Positions 46,321 through 55,676 of a DNA stretch of 64,000 nucleotides are shown here, one piece after another. Origin of the DNA: Rhizobiaceae bacterium (lineage in GTDB: Bacteria > Pseudomonadota > Alphaproteobacteria > Rhizobiales > Rhizobiaceae); contig JAEPNK010000002.1 of assembly GCA_017643495.1 (NCBI GenBank), positions 310,001 to 374,000 of the forward strand, given 5' to 3'. The notes beneath the pieces were generated by a model. The model made no database searches and was not told the DNA's origin. It saw only the letters and a program-made list of their open reading frames with translations. Position 1 is the first letter of the stretch. Each line of letters starts with the position of its first letter. The position numbers were made by a program, and so were the translations under genes.

Positions 46321-47550
46321 GTGCTATCGGAAGAAATGAGTATCTCCTCCGCATCTCCCCCTGTTAGTGAGTTCAAAGCATGGCAAACGCCAACCGTATT
46401 GCTGATGGCAATGGCGGTGAGCATGCAGATCGCATTTGCCGCATGGATGATCGTCACAAACAATTTTGCCCATGAGGTTCTTGATTTCACAGGCAGGGAA
46501 ATCGGCATCCAACAATCAGTCAGGGAAATTCCGGGCTTTCTGTCATTTGCTGCCGTATTTCTTCTCCTTTTTGGAAGAGAGCAGACTTGGGCCTATATTT
46601 CGCTCTTGTTTCTTGGCGGAGCTGCCGCCGTTACCGGCTGGTTTCCAAGCTTCACCGGTTTCCTCATCACCACATTCATTTCGTCAATCGGCTTCCATTA
46701 TTACGAAACCATGCACCAGTCGCTTTCACTGCAATGGCTGCCCAAAGCGACAGCTCCTGCCACAATGGGAAAGATTCTTGCCGTGGGTTCGGTCGCACAA
46801 CTGTGTGTATTCGGATTTGTTTTCATTGCCGGGGCCTGGTTTGCAATGTCGTACAACGGCATATTCATGGTCACTGGCCTGGTCACCTGTTTTGCCACGA
46901 TGATCATGTGGGCTGCATTTCCCGTCTTTAGTGGAAAGGTCGTGCAGAACAAAAGGCTGATCCTTCGGAAACGTTACTGGCTGTATTACGCCCTTACATT
47001 CATGGGGGGCGCTCGCCGACAGATATTCATGGTCTTTGCTGCCTTCATGATGGTCGAACGCTTCGGCTTTGAGATTCATGAAGTGGCCGCGCTGGCAATC
47101 GCAAACGGCCTGATGACAATGTTTCTGGCTCCTCTTATCGGCAAGTGGATAGTACGCTTTGGTGAACGAACCATGCTGACAGTGGAATATATCGGCCTGA
47201 TCGTTGTTTTCACCGCATACGCCTATGTACCCACATGGGAACTCGCAGTAGGGCTTTATCTGCTTGATCACGCCTTCTTTGCGATAGCCATTTCCATGAA
47301 AACCTATTTCCAGAAAATCGCAGATCCAGCAGATATAGCGCCAACAGCCGGGGTTGCGTTCACAATCAACCACATTGCAGCCGTATTCATCCCGGTATTG
47401 TTCGGCATGATCTGGTTGATCAACCCTGCTGCGGTGTTTCTTGCCGGTGCCGGAATGGCTTTTGTCTCGCTGGTACTGGCCAGAATGGTCCCCACAAGAC
47501 CCGATGCAGGTAACGAATTTGTTTGGAGTGCTCGGCAACGAATAACTTGA
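46321..47550 (+). CDS. MFS transporter
   Basis: Inner-membrane carrier of about 410 residues with roughly 12 hydrophobic segments (TVLLMAMAVSMQIAFAAWMIV, FLSFAAVFLLLFG, TYAYVPTWELAVGLYLLDH region and others). The cytoplasmic loop GGARRQIFMVFAAFMMVERFG and the motif APLIGKWIVRFGERTML match the major facilitator layout; substrate unknown. I favour GTG at 46321, because AGGGA lies 5 nt upstream; ATG at 46336 is the alternative, and the TTG further up (46303) lacks support. Confidence 0.88.
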   Translation: MLSEEMSISSASPPVSEFKAWQTPTVLLMAMAVSMQIAFAAWMIVTNNFAHEVLDFTGREIGIQQSVREIPGFLSFAAVFLLLFGREQTWAYISLLFLGGAAAVTGWFPSFTGFLITTFISSIGFHYYETMHQSLSLQWLPKATAPATMGKILAVGSVAQLCVFGFVFIAGAWFAMSYNGIFMVTGLVTCFATMIMWAAFPVFSGKVVQNKRLILRKRYWLYYALTFMGGARRQIFMVFAAFMMVERFGFEIHEVAALAIANGLMTMFLAPLIGKWIVRFGERTMLTVEYIGLIVVFTAYAYVPTWELAVGLYLLDHAFFAIAISMKTYFQKIADPADIAPTAGVAFTINHIAAVFIPVLFGMIWLINPAAVFLAGAGMAFVSLVLARMVPTRPDAGNEFVWSARQRIT

Positions 47551-47583
47551 CCGGATGGCACTACTGTCATCTACTGGTGCAAA

Positions 47584-48210
47584 GTGAAAGACAAGCGGCG
47601 CATGATGAGGTTTCTTGCTAGGTATATCGGCCTTTCTGGTCTGGCATTGATCGCCGGTTGCACCTCCGTTGGTGAACGCACCCTCGTAAGCGTTGATTAC
47701 TATACCATCAGCGGACAAACATTCAGTGAAGTCGACAAACAGATTTCCATTCATGGCCCGGAAGTAACCGGTGTTGGAAAAGCCCTGGCTTCAACCGGGC
47801 TGCAAATGTTGCGCCGGGTGCGGTATTCACTGGTGCCGAACGGTTGCGCAGTAAGCAGCGCCCGCATCAATGTGAAGGCACGCGTGACACTTCCCCGTCA
47901 CAAGAACGCAAAAAAACTCAAGAACGAACTTGCAGTGGCTTGGAACAGTCTTGAAGAGTATGCCCGTGTCCACGAAGCCGTTCACCTTGCAATTGCCGAT
48001 CAGTACGCCCTGAGAATGGAACGTGAAATCTCAGGTCTGCCTGTTGAGGAAAATTGCGTCGAAATGCGTGAATCTGTACGGAAGCGGTTCGATAAGCTCT
48101 ACGAAGAGCATTATCAGGAGCAACTCGCCTTTGACGAAAGCGAGAAAGAACGCATTCGCAAGATTGCTTCGCAATCAAGACGCCCGTCCGCTGTAATTCC
48201 CAGAAGCTGA
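47584..48210 (+). CDS. DUF922-family putative zinc protease lipoprotein
   Basis: Precursor of 208 residues. The N-terminus has a lipobox-type signal (IGLSGLALIAGCTS, Cys near 25). The mature domain has VDYYTISGQTFSEVDKQI..., a region with V.PNGCAVSSARINVKARVTLP, and the metal-binding motif HEAVHLAIADQYA (HExxH). This fits DUF922, annotated as a predicted secreted zinc-dependent protease; activity is unproven in most members. The start is GTG at 47584, with no strong ribosome site; ATG at 47602 is an alternative. It lies 33 bp after the MFS gene, so it is probably co-transcribed. Confidence 0.85.
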   Translation: MKDKRRMMRFLARYIGLSGLALIAGCTSVGERTLVSVDYYTISGQTFSEVDKQISIHGPEVTGVGKALASTGLQMLRRVRYSLVPNGCAVSSARINVKARVTLPRHKNAKKLKNELAVAWNSLEEYARVHEAVHLAIADQYALRMEREISGLPVEENCVEMRESVRKRFDKLYEEHYQEQLAFDESEKERIRKIASQSRRPSAVIPRS

Positions 48211-48263
48211 GGACCGGATCACGAAATTCCCTGGTTATATTCACAACCACACAGGATACTTTA

Positions 48264-48680
48264 ATGAACACTCAATCAGTTAATTATGCAGCATTCAGCT
48301 TGCGGATTTCGTTATTCATTTTGATGAGCGTATGGGCGTTAATGAAGATTGTCGCGCCTGCCTCCTATGCCGGAAACGGGGATCAACCGGGCATCTTCCA
48401 GACATTTTATGGCGCTGATTTTGGAAATTCGTTTGTCCTCATCCTTGGTATCGGACAAGTCATTCTGCTACTGGCATTTGCCACTGGGATGTTCAAGACG
48501 GTTACATCGGGGGCAGTTTTGGCAATGAACTCAGTCTCCCTGGCTGTTTCAATGCCCTATATTCTGAATCCTTTTGTTAAACCGAACCTGCTGTTCCTCG
48601 CATCCGTGCCCGTTCTGGGCGCATCATTAGCCCACTTCTTGTTGCGCAGATACGATACAGTGTTTTCGCTGGGGCGCTAA
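48264..48680 (+). CDS. Small DoxX-like membrane protein
   Basis: Protein of 138 residues with four hydrophobic segments (FSLRISLFILMSVWALMKIV, FVLILGIGQVILLLAFATGMF, GAVLAMNSVSLAVSMPYIL, LLFLASVPVLGASLAHFLL). The arrangement resembles DoxX/DUF4870-type four-helix membrane proteins without a diagnostic motif. AGGA lies 8 nt before the ATG. Function unknown. Confidence 0.75.
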   Translation: MNTQSVNYAAFSLRISLFILMSVWALMKIVAPASYAGNGDQPGIFQTFYGADFGNSFVLILGIGQVILLLAFATGMFKTVTSGAVLAMNSVSLAVSMPYILNPFVKPNLLFLASVPVLGASLAHFLLRRYDTVFSLGR

Positions 48681-48750
48681 CACTGCCCTAGGCTGGCATT
48701 GTCAATTGTCGGCTTACCAGAATACCGCACCAACCGATAGAATGGATCGG

Positions 48751-49071
48751 TCAAGCCTGTTTTTCGGGCACTCGCACCACAAGACCGTCGAGCGCGTCAG
48801 AAACTGAAATCTGGCATGACAGGCGAGAACCGGGCTGTACTTCCCATGCAAAATCCAGCATGTCCTCTTCCATTGCCTCTGGCCCACCCACTGTTTCCTG
48901 CCATGCGTCGTCTACATACACATGACATGTTGCGCAGGCACAGGCTCCACCACATTCGGCCTCTATTCCCGGCACCGAATTCTTGATCGCATTTTCCATC
49001 ACGGTGGTACCGTTTGAAGCTTCAACTTCAAACCGCTGATCATCATGGGTGACGAAAGTAATTTTGGCCAT
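48751..49071 (-). CDS. fdx: [2Fe-2S] ferredoxin (adrenodoxin type)
   Basis: Electron carrier of 106 residues. The cluster ligands are in [16 protein letters not shown] plus the distal Cys in [15 protein letters not shown]. The first three fit CX5CX2C and the fourth lies about 35 residues later, as in adrenodoxin/FdxB types. The ATG at 49071 ([12 protein letters not shown]) starts the conserved fold; the longer frame to 49104 is not conserved-looking. Physiological partner unknown; ferredoxins of this class serve Fe-S assembly or P450/oxygenase systems, and neither is adjacent. Confidence 0.93.
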   Translation of the reverse strand: MAKITFVTHDDQRFEVEASNGTTVMENAIKNSVPGIEAECGGACACATCHVYVDDAWQETVGGPEAMEEDMLDFAWEVQPGSRLSCQISVSDALDGLVVRVPEKQA

Positions 49072-49206
49072 GTACTGTGCCCTGCTCCGGTAAACTGAAT
49101 TCAATCAGCCGGATTTAACACTTGAGGGCCTTTAGTCAAGGACAGAAACGACGCACTGGGCATTGTTGGCAGCGTTGCTGCATACCACCATTTTTAGAGG
49201 TTTGCC

Positions 49207-49566
49207 TCAGGCAGTGCCAAGGTCGACTATGTAACGCTTGATTTTGTCCATCTCATCGGCAACCTGCTGCCGGTCATATCGGGCAGTATCTTCCGTGACT
49301 TCAATGATGTCAGCAAGCTTCAATGCACCAATGCTGCGGGCAGCACCCTTGATGGTATGCGCAGTCCGGCACAACTCGTCCTCCGTACTGGCATTGTCCA
49401 GCAAAGCCATGAACTGGGGGATCTGGCATGCAAACATTTTCAGAACCTCGATTTCGAGTGTACGATCGCCCATCGTCATGCTCGAAAGATGAACCAGGTT
49501 GATGGGTTTCTCTGTTCCGCTCGCTCTGCATGCGAGAGCCACATCGGCTTTAAGCGCCATGGACAT
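49207..49566 (-). CDS. Orphan histidine phosphotransfer (HPt) protein
   Basis: About 119 residues with a single HPt domain: the phosphoacceptor His is in CRTAHTIKGAARSIGALKLADII, the pattern of HPt helices. The N-terminal 35 residues lack a known motif. I placed the start at ATG 49566 (GGGAG upstream). It is divergent from the giant coiled-coil gene, with 255 bp between. It is not ChpT-like, because ChpT has a degenerate ATPase domain. A relay with a hybrid kinase encoded elsewhere is likely; CckA is only 8 kb away, but a link is speculation. Confidence 0.88.
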   Translation of the reverse strand: MSMALKADVALACRASGTEKPINLVHLSSMTMGDRTLEIEVLKMFACQIPQFMALLDNASTEDELCRTAHTIKGAARSIGALKLADIIEVTEDTARYDRQQVADEMDKIKRYIVDLGTA

Positions 49567-49821
49567 CTGATTTTTTACTCCCGTCGTTTGGATCAGTATG
49601 AACTTGCCGAGCGAATAAAAAGTTAAAATGTTTAGAAGAAGGCGCAACCGGGGCATTTTTCGTATGTCCGGGGAAATTGCGGAAATTCAGGCGTTAACCT
49701 TATTTTAATATATACGGGAGAGCGGCGGCCCGAATGTTGTGACTCATTATCATGTGTGTCAAAATCGGACGCTGCGAGGAAAGCCTTACAGTGTACCGGT
49801 ATAGTAAGCGAGGCGGGTTAC

Positions 49822-52800
49822 ATGGCTAGTAAAGCCAAAACGAACAAGGGTACGGCCGTTGATGCCGTTGATGACGCTCTGTCTATAGAGTTTGCTGATC
49901 AGGACGACTTGAATGTCGCTGATCTCGATCTTGATGACATCGAAGCCCAACTGGAAAATGCAGCCAGCGAACTCCGCAATGAAGCTCAACGTGAAATCGA
50001 GAGCACTTCCGGCAATTCTGCTACTGGAAGCAACGCTTCCGAGCCTGTAAGTGCAACCGATTTTGATGCCGGACCACCCGAACACCCGCCGGTACCGGCC
50101 AATGACGCCTATGAAAGCGAACTCAGCAAACTGATCTACGCGATGCAGCAAAAGCCGCGTAGCCACATTTTTCTTGGCACCGCAATCGTTTCGTTGGTCT
50201 GGTTGGCTGGATGCGCTGTCTACGCTTATACAAACATCCTTTCATCGGACAACACCAGCCTTACCGGGGCATCCCTTTTCGACAATGTTCCCTTGATGAC
50301 AGTTGTTGCTGTGGCGATCATTCCCCTTCTCCCGCTTTGGGCATTCGCATCCCTGACAAAGCGGGCGTTCGAAATGCGCCATGCTGCCAACTCGATGATG
50401 GCTGCAGCCGTAAAACTGCTTCAACCGGAGAAAATCTCGACCGATTCAATTGCAACCGTTGGCCACGCCATTCGCAGGGAGGTTGCGGCAATCGGTGACG
50501 GCATGAACCAGGCTATAGCGCGCGCCAGCGAACTCGAATTCATGGTTCAAAAAGAGGTGATGAACCTCGAACGCTCGTATGGTGACAGTGAAATGCGATT
50601 GCGGCGCCTGGTTGAGGAAATCAGCACTGAGCGCGACGAAATCGTTACCCACGCCGACAAGCTTCGGGGTGTTATCAACGCTTCAAGCACAAGCCTCGCA
50701 TCTGAACTTGAACTTGCGACAGGCAAGATTGAAGACAGCATCCTTTCATCTTCCAGCAATCTCAGGAATACGCTTGAGACCGAGGGCCTTGCCGTTACAA
50801 CACGGTTCTCCGATGCCGGTGAAAGCATTGTCGCAATGCTTACTGAAACGGGGGAGACGGTCAGCACCAATCTGAGCGAAAGCACATCCCTGTTTGAGAA
50901 AACCATGGCGGAGCGGACCGCCTCCATGAAGGAGGTGATTTCAACGACCGGTAGCACGATTGCCAGCCTGCTTGAAACGCGCTCCGCACAGATCAATACC
51001 GCAACTGGCGAAGTCGAGAAAAGGCTCGATGCCGGTCACCGTGCCTTTGAGATAACTTTCGGCAAAAAATCGGAAGAGCTCAACCTCCTGCTCGCCGGCA
51101 GTGGCCAGAAGGTTGCAGACCTCATTGAGCAGCAAAGCGACAATTACGCCAGAAAGGGCGAAGAGCTTTCCCGTTCAATTGAAGAAAGCAGAAAAGCCTT
51201 TGATGAGGATGTAAATGAGAAGATCGGTGAAATCCGCTCTTCCATAAGCACTGTAAGCAAGGATGTATCGCAATCCCTTTCCAGCGGCATGCATGATCTC
51301 GGCTCACAGGGCCGCGAACTTGTCGAGGCAATCGAGGCAGGACGACACAGCTTCCGCACCGATGTGGATACAAAGATTGGCCAGATTGGCACTGTCATGG
51401 CAACCGCCGGCAACACCGTGAATGCGGTGCTGGAGGCCAGTTCCAAAAACCTTTCGGAACGCAGTAGCGCTATCGTTTCCGAGATTGAAGCCAGCCAGGC
51501 AGCATTCAATGCCGAACTCGACGGCAAGACATCTGAAATATCATTGATGATGAGCCAGTCCACAGACCGGATATCTTCTGCACTCGAAACAGGTGCCGAA
51601 GATCTCGAGAAGACCGGTGACAAGATCATCGACCAGACAGCGGAGCGACTGTCTGCCCGTGCAGCAGATTTTGCAGGAGAACTGGGCGGCATCATCGACA
51701 ATATGCAATCCGGTCTCGATGAAAAACTCTCTGGCGTGGAAAGCAGCATCAGGGATAATGGCAACAGCCTTGTAAACGCGCTGGGCATGCGCACGGAAGC
51801 GCTGGACAAAGTGCTTCAGGAGCGTACTGGCGCAATTGGCAGCACAATTGCTGAACGCCTTTCAGGGTTCGGTCGCTCGTTGACAGGACAGGTCGACGAA
51901 GCCATTGCCAAGCTGCAAGAACAGATTGACAAGCTTGAGGAAAATACAAAATCGGTTGAGGACGTCATTGCCAGCCGCACCGACAAAGCGGAGAGCACGC
52001 TGAAAAGCCAGACGATTGCCTTCGTCAAAGCCGCCGAGGAAGCGGTTGCGAAAAACCGCGAAAGCTCGGATGCAATTTCCGCTGAACTGGCCAGTGTCAC
52101 GGCAACGCTTGATGACCATCTGCAACTCGGCAGCAAGGCAATTACCGACACGTTCGACTCCAGACAGTCAAGGCTTGTTGATGAACTGGACGCTCGCAAT
52201 GAAGCCCTTTCCGGGAAACTGGAAAGCCTGCTTGAACAACTGGCAGGCAAGTTTGACACCCGTGGTGCAGAACTCACAGCCGGCCTGGACGAAAAGAGCC
52301 GGATCCTGGCTGCAAGCCTTGACGAAAGAACGGAACACTTCTCTCAACTTGCCGCTGCAAAAATGTCAGAAATCGAAACCCGTTTCTCCGGAACGGCAGA
52401 AGGACTGGAAGCGGCGATCACTACCTCCACCGAATCCCTGTCGGAAGCCTTGCAGGAGAAAACAACCAACCTTGCTTCCAAACTGAATCAGGGCGCACAT
52501 CGCATTGCTTCCACCCTTGAAGAGAAAACCACCGATGCCACATCGCGCATGGAAAAAAGCGTGGCAGACCTCGAAGGCGCGTTGCAACGCAACAACGCAA
52601 ACATTGAGCAACAGTTTGCCGCCGGCAGCAAGATACTCGAGGATCGTCTTGAAACAGGCAAGGACGGTCTGCTTGGCGCTATATCACAGACGATTTCCGA
52701 GGCAGGCTCAGCCATTGACGGCAAGGCCGAGAAAATTTCACAGCTGCTTGAACAAAGGGCAAGCCTGATCAACGCCAACCTTGGACGCGAACTTGTTGCG

Positions 52801-54498
52801 ACACAGCGGTCACTCGAAGAAAAAACGAATGACTTCAACAAGATGATCGCTGACAGGGCTGACGAACTCAACTCGATCCTTACAAGCCGCACGGCGCAGA
52901 TGACCGGTGATTTTGATGAACGTACAGCACGTCTCAATTCCATCCTCACCGAGCGTTCGGCTGAGCTTGCATCAATCATCGAAAACGATGCCAAACCGAT
53001 CATGAGCTCTCTTGAGCAAACCAGCTCTCTGGTAAGTGAACGGCTTTCAGGATTGTCCAAGATGGTTGCCGAGGAGACAAACCACCTGTTTGGGAATCTG
53101 GGGCAGTCAAGTGAGTTGCTCGGGCAACTGATCAACGAAGCATCAACAAACCTGACACTGATGCAGAACACACTTGATCAGCAAACCACCAAATTTGCCG
53201 AAACCACAAATATTACAAAGGCAAACCTCGACAAGACAGGTGCTATCGCTACCGAGATGAGCGAGCAGCTTGAGGATAAAATCTCTACCCTGCTTGGCAA
53301 TTTGAACCATGTGGCACAACGCTTTGAAGCACAGGGTATCGCGCTTCAGGATTCGACCAAACTCATTGATGCCGCCCAAAGCAATCTTGAGGCTACACTG
53401 GAGAACAAGCAGGAAGCATTGCAAGAGCTTTCTTCCGGTCTCCTTTCCCGCAGCGATGAAATCGATTCAAGTGTTTCACGCTTCGGTCAGATGATTACGG
53501 CCATGGTTGACGATCTGGCAGACAAATCCAGGGGCGTCGGGTCCAATGTTGCCGATGAAGTCGGCAAGGCAATCAACGAAGCGACCTCACGCTTTTCAAG
53601 CTCTGTTGAAGAAATGCGCACTGCTGCAAACAGCATCCGCAACGAGTTGGAAAACACACGTGAGCAAATGCGTCGTGGCATCCTTGAACTGCCCGACGAA
53701 ACCGAAAAGAGCGCAAATGCCATGCGCCGTGTGGTAAATGACCAGATTTCTGCGCTTCGCGATCTTTCCGATCTGGTAGAAAAATCAGGCAGAATGATTG
53801 ACGTCGCTCCTGCTGTTGAAACGGCTCGTAACACCGCACATGCGGTTGGTGGCGGGCAACCAGATGTTTCACCACAACGCACTTATCAGCAAGCCGCCCC
53901 GCAACAGCAGCCAAGACAGCGCGTTGAAGACCCTTCGATTGGCGATTTTCGTGATACACTGAGGCTACGCCGCGGACAGTCATCGGCACAACAGTTTTCC
54001 AACCGGGAAACCGCCAGCCAACAGCAACCTCAGCGCAACAGGGAACCGGTGCAGGCATCTGGCCAACAAAGCGGTGGTTGGGTAAGTGATCTGCTACGCC
54101 GGGCTTCCCAGAATGAGCAGGACCCTTCCGATACGCGTTCTCCAAACCAGGTTGTCGATTCACTCAACTCCCTGTCTCTGGATATCGCCAGTGCAATCGA
54201 TCATGAAACCTCAGTCGATCTATGGGAACGGTATCAGCGTGGTGAGCGCAATGTGTTCACACGCCGCCTGTACACCCTGCAGGGCCAGCAAACGTTCGAT
54301 GAAATAAGCCGGAAATATTCGCGTGACCGGGATTTCCGCTCAGCCGTCGACCGTTATATCGAGGATTTCGAACGCCTACTGACAGATGTTGCGCGCAACG
54401 ATCCAAATGACGGAACGACACAGGAATACCTGACTTCCGACCAAGGCAAGGTATACACGATGCTTGCACATGCATCCGGCAGGTTTGGCACCAACTGA
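49822..54498 (+). CDS. Giant membrane-anchored apolipoprotein-like coiled-coil protein, GPR/RgsE-like
   Basis: Protein of about 1558 residues. Residues 1-110 are acidic and disordered. Two transmembrane helices follow at about 116-138 and 154-178. From about 200 to 1340 there is almost continuous amphipathic helix of the apolipoprotein/ATP-synthase-b type, with many short repeats of the form ERL/KIxx...S.. (DERTARLNSILTERSAELASIIE-like). A Gln-rich linker (about 1350-1430) leads to a conserved-looking globular tail (NQVVDSLNSLSLDIASAID ... QGKVYTMLAHASGRFG). This architecture matches the growth-pole ring protein GPR/RgsE of Hyphomicrobiales, required for polar growth, though GPR is longer (about 2100). 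GTG at 49756 is an alternative start; ATG 49822 with GAGG upstream is preferred. Confidence 0.75.
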   Translation: MASKAKTNKGTAVDAVDDALSIEFADQDDLNVADLDLDDIEAQLENAASELRNEAQREIESTSGNSATGSNASEPVSATDFDAGPPEHPPVPANDAYESELSKLIYAMQQKPRSHIFLGTAIVSLVWLAGCAVYAYTNILSSDNTSLTGASLFDNVPLMTVVAVAIIPLLPLWAFASLTKRAFEMRHAANSMMAAAVKLLQPEKISTDSIATVGHAIRREVAAIGDGMNQAIARASELEFMVQKEVMNLERSYGDSEMRLRRLVEEISTERDEIVTHADKLRGVINASSTSLASELELATGKIEDSILSSSSNLRNTLETEGLAVTTRFSDAGESIVAMLTETGETVSTNLSESTSLFEKTMAERTASMKEVISTTGSTIASLLETRSAQINTATGEVEKRLDAGHRAFEITFGKKSEELNLLLAGSGQKVADLIEQQSDNYARKGEELSRSIEESRKAFDEDVNEKIGEIRSSISTVSKDVSQSLSSGMHDLGSQGRELVEAIEAGRHSFRTDVDTKIGQIGTVMATAGNTVNAVLEASSKNLSERSSAIVSEIEASQAAFNAELDGKTSEISLMMSQSTDRISSALETGAEDLEKTGDKIIDQTAERLSARAADFAGELGGIIDNMQSGLDEKLSGVESSIRDNGNSLVNALGMRTEALDKVLQERTGAIGSTIAERLSGFGRSLTGQVDEAIAKLQEQIDKLEENTKSVEDVIASRTDKAESTLKSQTIAFVKAAEEAVAKNRESSDAISAELASVTATLDDHLQLGSKAITDTFDSRQSRLVDELDARNEALSGKLESLLEQLAGKFDTRGAELTAGLDEKSRILAASLDERTEHFSQLAAAKMSEIETRFSGTAEGLEAAITTSTESLSEALQEKTTNLASKLNQGAHRIASTLEEKTTDATSRMEKSVADLEGALQRNNANIEQQFAAGSKILEDRLETGKDGLLGAISQTISEAGSAIDGKAEKISQLLEQRASLINANLGRELVATQRSLEEKTNDFNKMIADRADELNSILTSRTAQMTGDFDERTARLNSILTERSAELASIIENDAKPIMSSLEQTSSLVSERLSGLSKMVAEETNHLFGNLGQSSELLGQLINEASTNLTLMQNTLDQQTTKFAETTNITKANLDKTGAIATEMSEQLEDKISTLLGNLNHVAQRFEAQGIALQDSTKLIDAAQSNLEATLENKQEALQELSSGLLSRSDEIDSSVSRFGQMITAMVDDLADKSRGVGSNVADEVGKAINEATSRFSSSVEEMRTAANSIRNELENTREQMRRGILELPDETEKSANAMRRVVNDQISALRDLSDLVEKSGRMIDVAPAVETARNTAHAVGGGQPDVSPQRTYQQAAPQQQPRQRVEDPSIGDFRDTLRLRRGQSSAQQFSNRETASQQQPQRNREPVQASGQQSGGWVSDLLRRASQNEQDPSDTRSPNQVVDSLNSLSLDIASAIDHETSVDLWERYQRGERNVFTRRLYTLQGQQTFDEISRKYSRDRDFRSAVDRYIEDFERLLTDVARNDPNDGTTQEYLTSDQGKVYTMLAHASGRFGTN

Positions 54499-54516
54499 CT
54501 TTGTTACAGAAACAAT

Positions 54517-54543
54517 GAATGCCGGCAGATACTGCCCGCATTC
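54517..54543. terminator. Hairpin between convergent giant-protein and threonine dehydratase genes
   Basis: GAATGC/GCATTC outer and GGCAG/CTGCC inner stems form an 11-bp hairpin with a C-C mismatch and an ATA loop. It lies 18 bp after the plus-strand stop. Neither side has a strong T-run. Confidence 0.5.
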
Positions 54544-54587
54544 AGAAAAACCAGATAGAATTCAGTCCGTTACAACGATATCCGGAA

Positions 54588-55565
54588 TCAGTTTGTCGTC
54601 AGGGCCCTTTGCAGGATATCCGGATCTATGTTGCCTCCGGATATGGTGATAACGGCAGTTTCACCTTCCCACTGGCTGCAAAACTTCAAAAGTGATGCAA
54701 GAGCAACGGCCCCACCCGGCTCAGCAACCAGTTTCAGTTCCTCAAATGCAAAGCGTACTGCATCGAGCGCCTCCCGGTCTGAAACCACCAGTCCGCTGTG
54801 GAGCAGTTTCCGGTTTATCTCAAAACCGATTTTTCCCGGCATTGTCGTGATGATTGAGTCGCAGACAGAGCCCGTTGTTTTTGCATTTCTCTTGAGTTCT
54901 CCGGCCTCAAGCGAACGGCGGTAATCATCGAAACCTTCCGGCTCAGAACAATGAATCTGTGTTTTCGGAAAATGATGGGAAAGTGCCAACGCTACACCGC
55001 TGGTCAATCCACCTCCGCCAGTGCACACAATTGCACGGTCCGGTTCCACTTCCAGTTTTTCAAGATCCTGGGCAATTTCACGACCAACCGTTCCCTGCCC
55101 GGCAACAACCTTCGGATTGTCATAGGGGTGGACAAATGTCATGCCGGTTTCTTCACCAAACTTTCTGGCAATTACGTCGCGATCATCTTTCTCCCGGTCA
55201 AACTCGACTACAGTCGCGCCATGAGACCGGGTCCGCGCCATCTTTATCTTCGGCGCATCGGAAGGCATCAAAATCGTTGCACTGCAACCAAACAGCTTCG
55301 CGGCACATGCTACGCCTTGGGCATGATTACCGGAGGAAATAGCGTACACCCCATTGTCACGCGCTTCCTGGCTCATGGTTGAGATCGCATTATAAGCCCC
55401 GCGAAACTTGAATGAACCGGTACGTTGCAAATTTTCCGGCTTGATGAACACACGCATTTTAGTACGTTCATCCAGAACAGGGTAGTTTAGAAGCGGCGTT
55501 CTGACTGCCTTGCCGGCAATCCTCTTTGCGGCAGCTTCAACATCTGAATATTGGGGTATGTCCAT
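54588..55565 (-). CDS. Threonine/serine dehydratase (threonine ammonia-lyase)
   Basis: PLP enzyme of 325 residues producing 2-oxobutyrate (or pyruvate from serine) and ammonia. The Schiff-base Lys is in RTGSFKFRGAYNAI, the substrate loop SSGNHAQGVACAAKLFG, and the phosphate loop CTGGGGLTSGVALAL. There is no C-terminal regulatory ACT-type domain, so it is the short catabolic (TdcB-like) class, or a serine racemase relative. The ATG at 55565 begins the family similarity; the frame to 55607 lacks a ribosome site. It is divergent from the SDR gene. Confidence 0.92.
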   Translation of the reverse strand: MDIPQYSDVEAAAKRIAGKAVRTPLLNYPVLDERTKMRVFIKPENLQRTGSFKFRGAYNAISTMSQEARDNGVYAISSGNHAQGVACAAKLFGCSATILMPSDAPKIKMARTRSHGATVVEFDREKDDRDVIARKFGEETGMTFVHPYDNPKVVAGQGTVGREIAQDLEKLEVEPDRAIVCTGGGGLTSGVALALSHHFPKTQIHCSEPEGFDDYRRSLEAGELKRNAKTTGSVCDSIITTMPGKIGFEINRKLLHSGLVVSDREALDAVRFAFEELKLVAEPGGAVALASLLKFCSQWEGETAVITISGGNIDPDILQRALTTN

Positions 55566-55676
55566 GGTTGGTTTCCGTATGTTCTGATGGAACAAGAGTA
55601 TTTCCATTAACGCGTATGGTAAACTTTAGCCAAGGAGGGTAATTGTTATCGTTACAAAAATCCTGGGGAGTATCAC

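Noticed and set aside
46726-47754. 342-codon Cys/His-rich minus-strand frame
   Set aside because: Antisense to the MFS transporter and to the start of the DUF922 gene; an odd composition expected from reverse reading of hydrophobic codons.
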